Shown here piece by piece: positions 8,232 to 16,427 of a stretch of 64,000 nt of DNA (position 1 is its first letter; each line of letters opens with the position of its first letter). Source of the stretch: Paenibacillus agri. Its GTDB lineage: Bacteria > Bacillota > Bacilli > Paenibacillales > Paenibacillaceae. The position numbers were made by a program, and so were the translations under genes. The notes under the pieces are model-generated. The model made no database searches. It saw only the letters and a list, made by a program, of their open reading frames with translations, and was not told where the DNA came from. The DNA lies in NCBI RefSeq assembly GCF_013359945.1, contig NZ_JABWCS010000216.1, positions 62,001 to 126,000 of the forward strand, read 5' to 3'.

Positions 8232-9269
8232 TTATTTTGAAACATTCGGCAAGTCAGGATTGTATCTTGTAACCGTTGCGCGATCTCCCAGGATATGACG
8301 GGCCGGCTGCTCCTGAATTTCTTGTTCAGCTAGATGAACATGTGATCCAAAAACACTTCCCTCCGCATGAACATGGGACAATCGCACCTGATCCGTCAAA
8401 ATGCTATTGGTCAGAATACAATCTTCGACGACGCTATCCGGACCAATATACACATGAGGTCCAATTACGCTGTTCGTTACGCGGGCGGTCGGATCAACCC
8501 TAACCGGAGGGATCCACTGAACGAAGTTAATGCCTGAAGGCACCACAAAGTTCTTAGGATCTTGATCCATCTTGTAGCGGTTCGCTTCAAGCCAGCGCTC
8601 ATGGGTCCCGATATCAAAAAATGGTGCGGTCGTTACGCTGTACGCAACATGCCGGCCTTCCGAAACCAACATTTGAATCGCATCCGTTAGCTCGTATTCC
8701 CCCCGTGGAGAAGGTGTAAGTCTCTCAATTGCCGGCCAGATGGCTGCAGTCAAAGCATACACACCGACAATAGCCAAATTGGATTTGGGATAGCGGGGTT
8801 TCTCTTCCAGATTGACAATTTGCCCATCTTTGATCACGGCAACACCAAATTGACGGGGTTCATCGACCCGCTGAAGCAGTATTGAAGCCGCAGATTTATC
8901 TGCGTCCAGTGATCGAATCAATGGCTCTAAATCACCCTCATACAAATTATCGCCAAGCATCAATAAAAAAGGGGAATCCGCCACAAAAGACTGCGCGCTT
9001 TTGACTGCATCGGCCAGTCCCTTAGCTTCTTTTTGCAGTAGAAAGGTTAAAGAGGCGTTCCACTGCCCCCCATCCCCGATCATTTCCCGGATCTCTCCTT
9101 GCGAATGGTTCACTACAATTCCAATATCGGTAATTCCGGCCGCTACAAGTTCGTTAATGATTGAGACAAGAATATACTCCCCGTTAACAGGCAGCATGCA
9201 CTTTGGTTTGGTATAAGTCGAAGGCTGCAGTCTCGTCCCCCGGCCGGCACACAAGATTAGTCCTTTCAT
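8232..9269 (-). CDS. Glucose-1-phosphate thymidylyltransferase-like nucleotidyltransferase
   Basis: 345-residue sugar nucleotidyltransferase. The signature GLILCAGRGTRLQPST at the N-terminus is the nucleotide-binding loop, with the activating lysine in TKPKCMLP. LMLGDNLYEGD gives the metal-binding aspartate. The C-terminal third has hexapeptide-like repeats (SVIGPHVYIGPDSVVEDC), a left-handed beta-helix, as in the long RmlA-type forms. It makes dNDP- or NDP-glucose from NTP and glucose-1-phosphate for surface polysaccharide synthesis. It sits 120 bases upstream of the GT8 gene in the same direction, a sensible donor/transferase pair. GGGGGGACG precedes ATG at 9269. Confidence 0.85.
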   Translation of the reverse strand: MKGLILCAGRGTRLQPSTYTKPKCMLPVNGEYILVSIINELVAAGITDIGIVVNHSQGEIREMIGDGGQWNASLTFLLQKEAKGLADAVKSAQSFVADSPFLLMLGDNLYEGDLEPLIRSLDADKSAASILLQRVDEPRQFGVAVIKDGQIVNLEEKPRYPKSNLAIVGVYALTAAIWPAIERLTPSPRGEYELTDAIQMLVSEGRHVAYSVTTAPFFDIGTHERWLEANRYKMDQDPKNFVVPSGINFVQWIPPVRVDPTARVTNSVIGPHVYIGPDSVVEDCILTNSILTDQVRLSHVHAEGSVFGSHVHLAEQEIQEQPARHILGDRATVTRYNPDLPNVSK

Positions 9270-9451
9270 AAACGTCCCCCCTACTCATTAACTTTGCAAA
9301 CTGCGAGACTTGATACAAATGAGCTCTATATATTTTATGCACAAGCTATGAGAGAGCTTGGGTATATATTAAGCAGCAATAACCTATTAAATTATGATCC
9401 GGAAGGCATATGTTCGTCATCCGCATTTTCTGATCATTCGATTAAAATACA

Positions 9452-9479
9452 AATGACCCGTAGCAGGGTCACTTTTTTT
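9452..9479 (+). terminator. Plus-strand terminator with no obvious gene upstream
   Basis: TGACCC, a 6-base loop GTAGCA and GGGTCA, followed by CTTTTTTT on the plus strand. The only open frame ahead of it is the doubtful 9294-9536 frame, so this terminator may be left from a lost gene or end a short RNA. Confidence 0.6.
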
Positions 9480-9590
9480 CTAACATCGTGTATTCCTCTT
9501 AATCTCCCCATAAATAAATGCATATCTACTACTTAAGTTTGCGTACAAGAAAATCGGTTCGTCTACTTTATTAGCTAACAGTCATTATTT

Positions 9591-9647
9591 AAAAAACTTG
9601 CCCCTATTTATGATACGGTTCTCCGTGATGTCTGTAACGGCAAGTTT
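9591..9647 (+). repeat. 57-bp dispersed repeat, copy C
   Basis: Starts AAAAAACTTGCCCCTATTTA and ends CTGTAACGGCAAGTTT. It shares ATGATACGGTTCTCCG with copy D. Its right end is fused to the left arm of the hairpin at 9641-9679. Confidence 0.85.
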
Positions 9648-9679
9648 AAGGCCATCCTAAGCGGATGGCCTTAAACTTG
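9641..9679 (-). terminator. 17-bp perfect hairpin after the SDR gene
   Basis: CAAGTTTAAGGCCATCC (9641-9657) and its exact complement at 9663-9679 enclose the 5-base loop TAAGC. It lies 32 bases beyond the SDR stop and probably acts as that gene's transcription end or a 3' stabiliser, although no strong T run follows on the minus strand. The left arm overlaps repeat copy C. Confidence 0.55.
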
Positions 9680-9710
9680 TTACCCATACACACTACTAAA
9701 CCCACCTATC

Positions 9711-10481
9711 TTACAGATGCGATCCACCGGTCGCATCAATCATCTGTCCCGTTACCCATCGACCATCCGACGAAGCCGTGAAGGCGACGATGTCCGCGAT
9801 ATCAGAAGGCTTGCCGACACGTCCAAGCGCTGACATCTCTTCGGCCATTTTACGACCATCAGTGGTATGCAGCCACGACGCATTGACTTCGGTATCGATG
9901 ATACCTGGCATAACAGCGTTCACGGTAATACCCCTCGCTCCTAGAAGCTGGGCCAGGTGTAAGGTGAATGTATTGAGGGCACCTTTGGTTAGATTGTAGG
10001 TCATGATATGCGGATAGGCAATTCGTGTCACCCCGGATGAGATATTGATGATGCGGCCTCCGTCCCGAAGTCGCCCGAGCGATTGCTGGACGAGGAAGAA
10101 TGGCGCCTTGACGTTAACCGCGAACAGCCGATCGAATTCCTCTTCACTCGTTTCTTCTAATGACGACGATGTGCCGATTCCAGCATTGTTGACCAAGATA
10201 TCGAATTGGTTAGCTCCAGTCCTGCGGATAAGTTCCTCATCCAGGCACTGAAGGAGCAGTTCAACTCCGTCCAGGGAATCCAGCTCGGCGCCTATAGCGA
10301 AAGCTGTACCACCTGCTGCTTCTATCGCAGAGACCGTCTCTACAGCCGCACCAATCCGTGTGCCGTAATGTACGGCCACGAGGGCACCTTCAGCAGCAAG
10401 ACGTAGCGCAATCCCTCTCCCGATTCCTCGGCTGGCTCCTGTAACGACTGCAATTTGACCTTTCAATCGTTTCAAATTCAT
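9711..10481 (-). CDS. SDR family NAD(P)-dependent oxidoreductase
   Basis: 256-residue classical short-chain dehydrogenase/reductase. TGASRGIG at 14-21 is the dinucleotide-binding loop, NNAG is present (ILVNNAGIG), and the catalytic YxxxK is YNLTK with the upstream Ser in NISSG. The C-terminal FTASSDGRWVTGQMIDATGG is typical of FabG-like members. The likely reaction is reduction of a keto group with NADPH. The start at 10481 has AAGGAGAGG upstream. It is preceded by a MerR-family regulator gene and a MerR-type promoter at 10515-10546, so it is probably induced by that regulator. Confidence 0.9.
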   Translation of the reverse strand: MNLKRLKGQIAVVTGASRGIGRGIALRLAAEGALVAVHYGTRIGAAVETVSAIEAAGGTAFAIGAELDSLDGVELLLQCLDEELIRRTGANQFDILVNNAGIGTSSSLEETSEEEFDRLFAVNVKAPFFLVQQSLGRLRDGGRIINISSGVTRIAYPHIMTYNLTKGALNTFTLHLAQLLGARGITVNAVMPGIIDTEVNASWLHTTDGRKMAEEMSALGRVGKPSDIADIVAFTASSDGRWVTGQMIDATGGSHL

Positions 10482-10502
10482 TGCAAATCCTCTCCTTGTC
10501 AT

Positions 10503-10516
10503 ATGGTCGATACCAT
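10503..10516. promoter_or_regulatory. 14-bp palindrome in the SDR leader
   Basis: ATGGTCGATACCAT is a perfect palindrome lying between the predicted -10 element and the ribosome site of the SDR gene. It could be a second operator or a chance palindrome. Confidence 0.3.
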
Positions 10517-10546
10517 GATAAACCCTCCCCAAGAGGGGAGAGTCAA
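10515..10546 (-). promoter_or_regulatory. MerR-type promoter of the SDR gene
   Basis: On the minus strand the -35 TTGACT (10541-10546) and the -10 TATCAT (10515-10520) are separated by 20 bases, or by 19 to the alternative TTATCA. The over-long spacer is filled by the dyad CTCCCC TCTT GGGGAG. A 19-20 base spacer holding the operator dyad is the hallmark of promoters activated by MerR-family proteins, which untwist the DNA. The regulator is encoded just upstream at 10570-11394. Confidence 0.75.
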
Positions 10547-10569
10547 GGAGTGGATCCTAACCCTCTTTC

Positions 10570-11394
10570 TCAGATTCGTACGACCGGTATGATTGCCTCT
10601 GCCATTCTCAGATGGCCGTAGATATCTTTGTCCGGCGTCAGATAAACCTCCCGGACCGGGATCGTCTCGAGTGGCCGGTAGCCCTTGTCAACGATCCATG
10701 CCCATATCGTCTCGCTCGCTTTACAATTGTCTTTATAGGGGTCGCAATGATGGGTATAAGAGACAGCTTCCTTCACGTTGGGTAATTGATGAATCTTCAC
10801 CCTGTGGCTGCTAGGGATTGGTCTTGAGACGGGAATAGCGACCTCGATATCCGAAGGCTCCTCGTTGCTATCAGCCTTCCTGTGCCAGACGATTGTCATC
10901 TCGCGGTCTGTATCTTCACCCTGTGAGCGGACATACTGCTTCAGTTCGTCGAGCAGCAGACACAGTTGGCTTTTCGGCACAGTTTCACGGACGTATGCGA
11001 CTAAAACCGGCTCCACGCTTCGGAGCAAGAACTTCCCTTCCTCTGCAACCGCCTCATGGTGTTCGATCCGTACGAGTCGCTCATCGATCTCTACTAGTTG
11101 CCGCTGAGCCTCTTGTATCTGTCGTTCCAATTCCTCTCGCTTCTCAAGCAATGTGTACTCCGCTTGCGCTAGAGAGGCTCCTCCTATCAACAGTGGTCTT
11201 ATCATCTCAAGGGTCAAGCCCTGTTCTTTGAAACCAGCGATACGACGGATGGTTAACAGTTGCTCTGCTGAATACAAACGATATCCTGACTCTTCGTCCA
11301 CTTGTGCAGGCTTTAACAATCCGATTTCATCGTAGTGGCGCAGCGTCTTCACTGTCACGCCGCTCAGTTTGGCAAACGCCCCTATCTTGAACAT
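10570..11394 (-). CDS. MerR family regulator with GyrI-like effector domain
   Basis: 274 residues. The N-terminal winged HTH is KIGAFAKLSGVTVKTLRHYDE, then GLLKPA and GYRLYSAEQL. A dimerisation coiled coil (about 75-115) and a C-terminal GyrI-like / effector-binding domain of about 155 residues follow, the BltR/BmrR layout for drug-sensing activators. ATG at 11394 has AAAGGGG upstream. It lies upstream of the SDR gene in the same direction, with a matching operator between them, so it is inferred to activate that gene when it binds a small lipophilic or cationic molecule. Confidence 0.88.
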   Translation of the reverse strand: MFKIGAFAKLSGVTVKTLRHYDEIGLLKPAQVDEESGYRLYSAEQLLTIRRIAGFKEQGLTLEMIRPLLIGGASLAQAEYTLLEKREELERQIQEAQRQLVEIDERLVRIEHHEAVAEEGKFLLRSVEPVLVAYVRETVPKSQLCLLLDELKQYVRSQGEDTDREMTIVWHRKADSNEEPSDIEVAIPVSRPIPSSHRVKIHQLPNVKEAVSYTHHCDPYKDNCKASETIWAWIVDKGYRPLETIPVREVYLTPDKDIYGHLRMAEAIIPVVRI

Positions 11395-11815
11395 CCAGAC
11401 AACCCCTTTTCGGAATCTCAGCATGACACTGTACCCTATTTAGTCGGTATCATATCAATATGCCGCAGCTTTGCCAAGCGTTGAAAAGTTTCTATGAAGC
11501 TACCCGCAAGGAATTCCTCAAGAAAACTTGCCGTCATTTATGATACGGCTCTCCGCGATTTACCTTAACTGCTCGTTAGTTTAATAATATGCCTAAGTGT
11601 ACAGAGACATTAAAATCAATGCATTTAAGCGATACTATCACATCTCATTTTCGAACCATCAAGATTCAAAGAAAATAGGGAAAAGAATTCCTTGCGGAAC
11701 CATTTCCCTGCATCTATTATACCAAAAAAAGGGCTGCAATATAAGAATGTCATTTCCTATATTTATCCTGTAGAATAGCTTGTTTGGAAACTTTAATCAA
11801 GGTGTTGGTTGCCTA
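11395..11815. other. Intergenic region with repeat copy D inside a 13-bp inverted repeat
   Basis: 421 bases. CCGCAAGGAATTC at 11504-11516 and its exact complement GAATTCCTTGCGG at 11685-11697 enclose 168 bases that include repeat copy D (11521-11576). No coding potential is visible. The region also carries the MerR gene promoter and the 5' side of the decayed serine-hydrolase gene. Confidence 0.5.
11521..11576 (+). repeat. 57-bp dispersed repeat, copy D (right end degraded)
   Basis: Starts AGAAAACTTGCCGTCATTTA and continues TGATACGGCTCTCCGCGA, matching copies A-C. The right end reads CTTAACTGCTCGTT instead of GTAACGGCAAGTTTT, so the terminal pairing is weakened. Confidence 0.75.
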
Positions 11816-12829
11816 GTGACAAGTTTAGTAAGTGAGACTCATTCAAGGGTGCATAATTACATGGAAAAGAAAACTAAGTTAGGTCATTTTAGCGGCTCTG
11901 TACTAATTGCCAAGCAAGGAGAAGTGATACTCAACAAGGGATATGGAATGGCAAATCTTAAACACGAAATCAACAATACCCCTCAGACAAATTCAGACTT
12001 GGCTCTACAAGCAAACCCTTTACTGTCATTGCAGTTTTACTGTTACAAGAACAAGGACTCCTAAGCATACATGATCCTATTGATCACTTTCTTCCCAACT
12101 ACCCAAACGGAAACAAAATTACAATACATCATATTTTAACTCACACTTCTGGCATACCGAATTTCACACAACTTCCAGATTACACTGAATTCAAAGGGAT
12201 TCAATCCAGACCAGAAAATACCGTAAACCGTTTCAAAAATCTTCAGTTAGAATTTGAACCTGGAGAACAATTTAAATACAGTAATTCTGGATACGTATTG
12301 TTGGCACACCTTATCGAATATATCTCACAAGAAACGTTCGGTGATTTTTTACAAAACACATTTTTGGACCCTTAAATATGTTTAACAGTGGTTGCGATAA
12401 CCATAAAACTATCCTGAAAAATAGAGCTTCCGGTTATGAAACCGGAACCACATGATTGTAAATTGCGAGTTTATTGATATGTCCATCCCAACTGGTGGTG
12501 GAGGCCTCTATTCAACCACCCAGGATCTATATTTATTTGATCGTGCATTATACACAGACAAAATTATTAATATTGCCTCAGTTAATTTGATGCACACTCC
12601 CTATATACCCTCTTCTCAGTATAGTTCTTCTTATGGTTATGGTTGGTTTATCGCAGACGATACATTTGGAGACACCAACAATCGACAAATTGGTCATGGT
12701 GGCGGCATATATGGCTTTAGATCTGAATTTAATCGTTACGTTGATGAAGATGTTGTCGTCATTGTTCTTGCGAAAGGAGTCTTTTCACTATGTTTAAATA
12801 TAAAAGTTCTTTTAAGAAGTTTTGTTTAG
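11816..12829 (+). pseudogene. Decayed serine hydrolase (beta-lactamase class C / PBP-like)
   Basis: A once-intact gene of about 340 codons, now split by at least three frameshifts. The first frame (GTG at 11816) reads to HEINNTPQTNS and loses phase near 11990 in an A run. The next frame gives FRLGSTSKPF, which holds the catalytic SxxK (STSK), then LLQEQGLLSIHDPIDHF, LTHTSGIPNF and YSNSGYVLL with the YxN motif. Phase changes again near 12370 and 12450, after which IPTGGGGLYST and IGHGGGIYGF (HxG motif) follow. All catalytic motifs survive in pieces, so inactivation seems recent, or some shifts are sequencing errors. Loss of the C-terminus is also possible. Confidence 0.8.
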
Positions 12830-12890
12830 ACAAAAAAGAACACCGAAGTAACAGGCGTCCTGATTTTGAAATCTTCAATTTAAGCGAATG

Positions 12891-13238
12891 TTATAGCCTT
12901 TGGATATGCGTGTCTTTAAAATCCATTTCATATTTCAATCCAAAGCCCATCATTCGGTCCATCCCGATATGAACCATCCAGATGAAGCCGATCATCATGA
13001 GAAAATCGACCGAGAAAGCCAGTCCAAGCAGCAGCAACAGCAAAGGCGTAACGAACGTATGGGCAAAATTATACGCATACGCTCCAGTCTTATTGCTGAC
13101 CACATATCCGATCATGGACAGGTCGGGCAGCATTAATAGCAGCAGGAAGACGGCCCAGTTGTATCCGTTGGAAAAGTACAAATAGGTGCCTAGGACCAGC
13201 ACGACCAGTCCTTCGATTCTAATCAATTTCTTAGTCAT
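12891..13238 (-). CDS. DUF4260-type small membrane protein
   Basis: 115-residue polytopic membrane protein. Three to four hydrophobic segments are visible (LIRIEGLVVLVLGTYLYF, WAVFLLLLMLPDLSM, a leucine-rich TPLLLLLLGLAF and LMMIGFIWMVHIGMDR). The order RIEG...LPDLS.IGY...HIGMDR.MGFGLKY matches the DUF4260 family as I remember it. Function is unknown. AGGAGAAGGGAG lies upstream of ATG at 13238. It begins 4 bases after the TetR gene ends, so both share one transcript and the TetR-controlled promoter. Confidence 0.8.
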   Translation of the reverse strand: MTKKLIRIEGLVVLVLGTYLYFSNGYNWAVFLLLLMLPDLSMIGYVVSNKTGAYAYNFAHTFVTPLLLLLLGLAFSVDFLMMIGFIWMVHIGMDRMMGFGLKYEMDFKDTHIQRL

Positions 13239-13242
13239 GGTT

Positions 13243-13863
13243 TTATTCTCCCTTCTCCTGTGCTGCAGAACGAATTCCGTCAAGCATCCATCCGATTCCC
13301 TGCGACACCTGCTCATAGGAGAGCGGCTCCGGAGACAGCGGTACAGGAGCTTGAAGCATCAACCCGTCGAAAACAGCCTGGATCAGTGCTGCAAAATTCT
13401 CCTTTTCGCTCTGGTTCAGCTGCAGCTCCATGCGATCGATGATCTCTATAATGCCCGACTTCATTTCCTTGTATAGTTCCAGCAGCTCTTTGGCGAGCTT
13501 CTCGTTGTTCACGCTTTCCGTCCAAAGGCTGATCAATAATGTGAACCACTCCGGGTTTTCTTTTCGAAATTCAACCACATGGCGCAACCCTTGCTGAAGA
13601 AGCTCCGCTGGAGATAAGTGCAGATCTAACTTCGCAAAGGCCGCCTTCATTCCTTGATTGATCATCCACTCCCTGACCACTTCGACCAGCAGCGTTTCTT
13701 TGGTGCTGAAATGGTATCCGATCAATCCTTGAGCCACTCCCGCCTTGGCCGCTATGTCTTTCATCGTCGCTTTCGTGTAGCCCACCTGTCCGAATAACGT
13801 GAATGCCGCTTGCATGATGGCACTTCTTCGTTCGTCCTGGTTGGACGGTTGTGTTTTAGTCAT
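13243..13863 (-). CDS. TetR family transcriptional regulator
   Basis: 206 residues. The N-terminal HTH reads FTLFGQVGYTKATMKDIAAK, then AGVAQGLIGYHFSTKETLL, typical of TetR. The C-terminal helical ligand domain resembles the AcrR/BetI-like group. Two identical-pattern 18-bp palindromes lie just upstream within its promoter, so autorepression is very likely. It is cotranscribed with the DUF4260 membrane protein gene, which may be its physiological target. Confidence 0.9.
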   Translation of the reverse strand: MTKTQPSNQDERRSAIMQAAFTLFGQVGYTKATMKDIAAKAGVAQGLIGYHFSTKETLLVEVVREWMINQGMKAAFAKLDLHLSPAELLQQGLRHVVEFRKENPEWFTLLISLWTESVNNEKLAKELLELYKEMKSGIIEIIDRMELQLNQSEKENFAALIQAVFDGLMLQAPVPLSPEPLSYEQVSQGIGWMLDGIRSAAQEKGE

Positions 13864-13880
13864 TGCTCGCTCACTCCAAT

Positions 13881-13898
13881 ACTGTTTGATTGAACAGT
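13881..13898. promoter_or_regulatory. TetR operator 1
   Basis: ACTGTTTGATTGAACAGT, a near-perfect palindrome in the leader between the -10 element and the TetR start codon. It has the same half sites (ACTGTTTG / GAACAGT) as operator 2, at a start-to-start distance of 42 bases, about four helical turns. Confidence 0.75.
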
Positions 13899-13914
13899 CA
13901 GTTGTTATGCATCT

Positions 13915-13943
13915 ATCTTAAAACTGTTTGTTCGAACAGTCAA
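13915..13943 (-). promoter_or_regulatory. Sigma-A promoter of the TetR-DUF4260 operon
   Basis: On the minus strand the -35 TTGACT (13938-13943), a 17-base spacer and the -10 TAAGAT (13915-13920). Operator 2 fills the spacer and the 3' half of the -35 box, so repressor binding would exclude RNA polymerase. Confidence 0.75.
13923..13940. promoter_or_regulatory. TetR operator 2
   Basis: ACTGTTTGTTCGAACAGT, an 18-bp palindrome between the -35 and -10 boxes. It differs from operator 1 only in the centre (GTTC versus GATT). Confidence 0.75.
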
Positions 13944-13962
13944 TAGATTTTGTGTATTCAAC

Positions 13963-13995
13963 GAAAAAATCCTCCTCAAATCAATCTGAGGAAGA
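13963..13995 (-). terminator. Terminator downstream of topB
   Basis: On the minus strand TCCTCA, loop GATTGATT, TGAGGA, then GGATTTTTTCG. It lies about 70 bases past the topB stop and separates it from the TetR promoter. Confidence 0.65.
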
Positions 13996-14061
13996 TTATC
14001 TCATGTTTATAGGTCGCCGCAGGTGTGAAATTCCACATGCTTGATATGTTTTAATGAGGGC

Positions 14062-16341
14062 TTATTCCACAGCTAATTGCCCCGTGGCACTGTTAGCCAG
14101 TACCAGCTTGCCCTCCAGCGGAGAACCATCTTCGGTGGTGAGCTTCAATTTACCCGTCTTGCCTTTTTCGATCAAAGCTTTGACCTGAGTGTCCGTCAGG
14201 CTGCGTCCATAGCATTCTTTCCAGATCACGAACTTGCAGCCTTCCTTGTAATGAGAACAGCCGTATCCTTTGCGTCCCATAAAAATCATACCGCCGCAGC
14301 CCGGACTTGGGCATTGGCCGATGATCTTCGGCCCGGTATCAGCGGACGCCTTGGCAGAAGCAGTTTTAGTCCGGCTGCCACTTGATCCGCCCTCGTCTTC
14401 CGTCTTACGCTTACGCGGTGTCGCCGCCTTGCTCTCGGTCTTCCGAGCGGCTCCGCTCCGGCTTTTGCCACTTACAGCGGGTGTCTCTCCTTCAAAAGAA
14501 GTCTTGTCGGCTCGAGATTGCACCTTAACCTTCGTCACGATCATCGTGGCGAATTTCTTGACATTCTCCATAAACTGATTATCCGACGCTGTACCACGTG
14601 AAATTTCATTCAACCGCCGTTCCCATTGTCCGGTCATCTCTGGCGAGGTCAGCAGCTCAATACCGGCACCGCGGATCAGCTCGATCGCAGTCCGGCCTTT
14701 TTGGGTAATCGCAATTTTCTTGCCCTGCATTTCCACGTATCCGACATTCTTCAGGCGTTCAATCGTAGCCGCCCGTGTGGCCGGTGTTCCCAGACCCGAA
14801 TCCTTCATCGCATCACGCAGCTCTTCATCCTCAATCTGCTTCCCGGCACTCTCCATCGCTTTAAGCAATGTTCCCTCCGTGTAGTGCTTGGGCGGCTGCG
14901 TGTCCTTCTCTTTTACGACGGCATCACTACAGGTCAAAGGCATGGATGGTGCGACAGAGAACGGCTCATTCACTTCAATCTCTTCCTCTTCTTCCTCGTC
15001 CTTACCTTTGCCTTTGGAAGTCTTCGTCTTGTCCTTCTTCTGGTCGGCATAAATAACCTTCCATCCCAGGCTCAGTAGCTCCTTAACCGTGGTCTTGAAC
15101 TTCTCGTTCTCTACCTCTGTAATGACAGTATGTACCTTGTATTCCGCCGCCGGGTAGAACTGTGAAAGGAATCGGCGCACAATGAGATCATACAGCTTCT
15201 GTTCATCCGCACTGAGACCCGATGCTTTGCGATTGGTGGGCAGGATGGCATGGTGGTCCTCAACCTTCGCCGGATTACAGATGAACTTGTTGCCTTTGTG
15301 CACCAGATTCCGGTTAGCCCCCTTCACCCATTCGTCATAGGCCGTGCCTTGCAGCGCAGACAAGGTCTTATGCATCTCGGGAATGTTCTGTTCGGTCACA
15401 TAGTTGGAGTTCGTCCGTGGATACGAGATGACTTTATGCTTTTCATAGAGCGCCTGCGCAACATCCAGCGTTTTTTTGGCCGAAAAAGCGTACTTGCCGT
15501 TCGCTTCCCGCTGCAGCAGCGTCAAATCATACAGCTTGTTCGGATACTCCTTGGTCTCTTTGACCTCGTAGGAAGCAATCCGTCCCGGCTTGCCCTTCAC
15601 CTTAGCGGCTAATGCCTCAGCCTTCGCCCCGTCGGTCATGCGCTCGCCCTGCCACATACCTTTATACGTCATCTCACCCTGCGTAAAATGCCCTTCCACT
15701 TCAAAAAACTTCAGCGACGAGAACGCCTCAATGGTCTTCTGCCGGTCATAAATAAGCGCCAGTACCGGAGTCTGTACTCTCCCCACTGACAACAGCACAT
15801 TGTGCTTCGTCGTAAACGCGCGGGAGCCGTTCATGCCGATCAGCCAGTCGGCTTCACTGCGCGCTTTGGCCGCCTTGGTCAAATTCTCGTATTCCGCCCC
15901 GTCCTTCAGCTCCTGAAAGCCCTTGCGGATCGTTTCCGGTGTCAAATCAGAGATCCACAGGCGCTTAACGGGATGCTTAAGCTTCAGGTGCCGTTGAATG
16001 AGCGAAAAGATATGCTGCCCTTCCCGCCCGGCATCGCAGGAGTTTACCAGCAGATTGCTCCGTTTCGCCAGCTCCGCAATCACCTTAAGCTGATCCATCG
16101 TTCTGGCGTTTGGCACCAGCTTGAATTCATCGGGAATAATCGGCAGATCATTAATGTTCCATTTTTTGTATTTAACATCGTAGGCATCGGGTTCAGCCAA
16201 TCCGATCAGATGACCGATCGCCCAGGTAATAATGTACTGCTCCCCTTCTAGATAGGAACGGTGATTTTTGGCCTTCGGTTCTATTGCGGCGGCGATATTC
16301 CGCCCCATATCCGGTTTTTCCGCAATAATAAGTGTCTTCAA
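14062..16341 (-). CDS. topB: DNA topoisomerase III
   Basis: 759-residue type IA topoisomerase that cuts and passes single DNA strands and decatenates replication intermediates. The Toprim domain opens with LIIAEKPDMGRN and has the acidic SCDAGREG (Asp103). The active-site tyrosine is Tyr307 in VISYPRTNSNY. An acidic linker (DEEEEEEIEVNE) lies near 470. A Ser/Lys-rich hinge precedes a C-terminal zinc-ribbon-like module, CPSPGCGG ... GCSHYKEGC, followed by a small decorated tail. Length fits Bacillus TopB-like enzymes with an extra C-terminal region. It is a single-gene unit with its own terminator. Confidence 0.95.
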   Translation of the reverse strand: MKTLIIAEKPDMGRNIAAAIEPKAKNHRSYLEGEQYIITWAIGHLIGLAEPDAYDVKYKKWNINDLPIIPDEFKLVPNARTMDQLKVIAELAKRSNLLVNSCDAGREGQHIFSLIQRHLKLKHPVKRLWISDLTPETIRKGFQELKDGAEYENLTKAAKARSEADWLIGMNGSRAFTTKHNVLLSVGRVQTPVLALIYDRQKTIEAFSSLKFFEVEGHFTQGEMTYKGMWQGERMTDGAKAEALAAKVKGKPGRIASYEVKETKEYPNKLYDLTLLQREANGKYAFSAKKTLDVAQALYEKHKVISYPRTNSNYVTEQNIPEMHKTLSALQGTAYDEWVKGANRNLVHKGNKFICNPAKVEDHHAILPTNRKASGLSADEQKLYDLIVRRFLSQFYPAAEYKVHTVITEVENEKFKTTVKELLSLGWKVIYADQKKDKTKTSKGKGKDEEEEEEIEVNEPFSVAPSMPLTCSDAVVKEKDTQPPKHYTEGTLLKAMESAGKQIEDEELRDAMKDSGLGTPATRAATIERLKNVGYVEMQGKKIAITQKGRTAIELIRGAGIELLTSPEMTGQWERRLNEISRGTASDNQFMENVKKFATMIVTKVKVQSRADKTSFEGETPAVSGKSRSGAARKTESKAATPRKRKTEDEGGSSGSRTKTASAKASADTGPKIIGQCPSPGCGGMIFMGRKGYGCSHYKEGCKFVIWKECYGRSLTDTQVKALIEKGKTGKLKLTTEDGSPLEGKLVLANSATGQLAVE

Positions 16342-16427
16342 AAATATTCGCTCCTTACGTCTCTCGTTTCCTCCACAATACGTCCAGTAGTCTATTATAC
16401 CACTATGTCCCTCTACTTTTCAGCGAT

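Larger units (their letters stand above)
9270..9710. other. Intergenic region with terminator, repeat copy C and a long hairpin
   Basis: 441 bases. A plus-strand frame at 9294-9536 reads residues such as YAQAMRELGYILSSNN but has no good ribosome site and runs through a terminator, so it may be a gene relic. A plus-strand terminator lies at 9452-9479, repeat copy C at 9591-9647, and a 17-base hairpin at 9641-9679. Confidence 0.4.

Noticed and set aside
9294-9536. 80-codon plus-strand frame after the nucleotidyltransferase
   Set aside because: It runs straight through a clear terminator at 9452-9479 and lacks a ribosome site.
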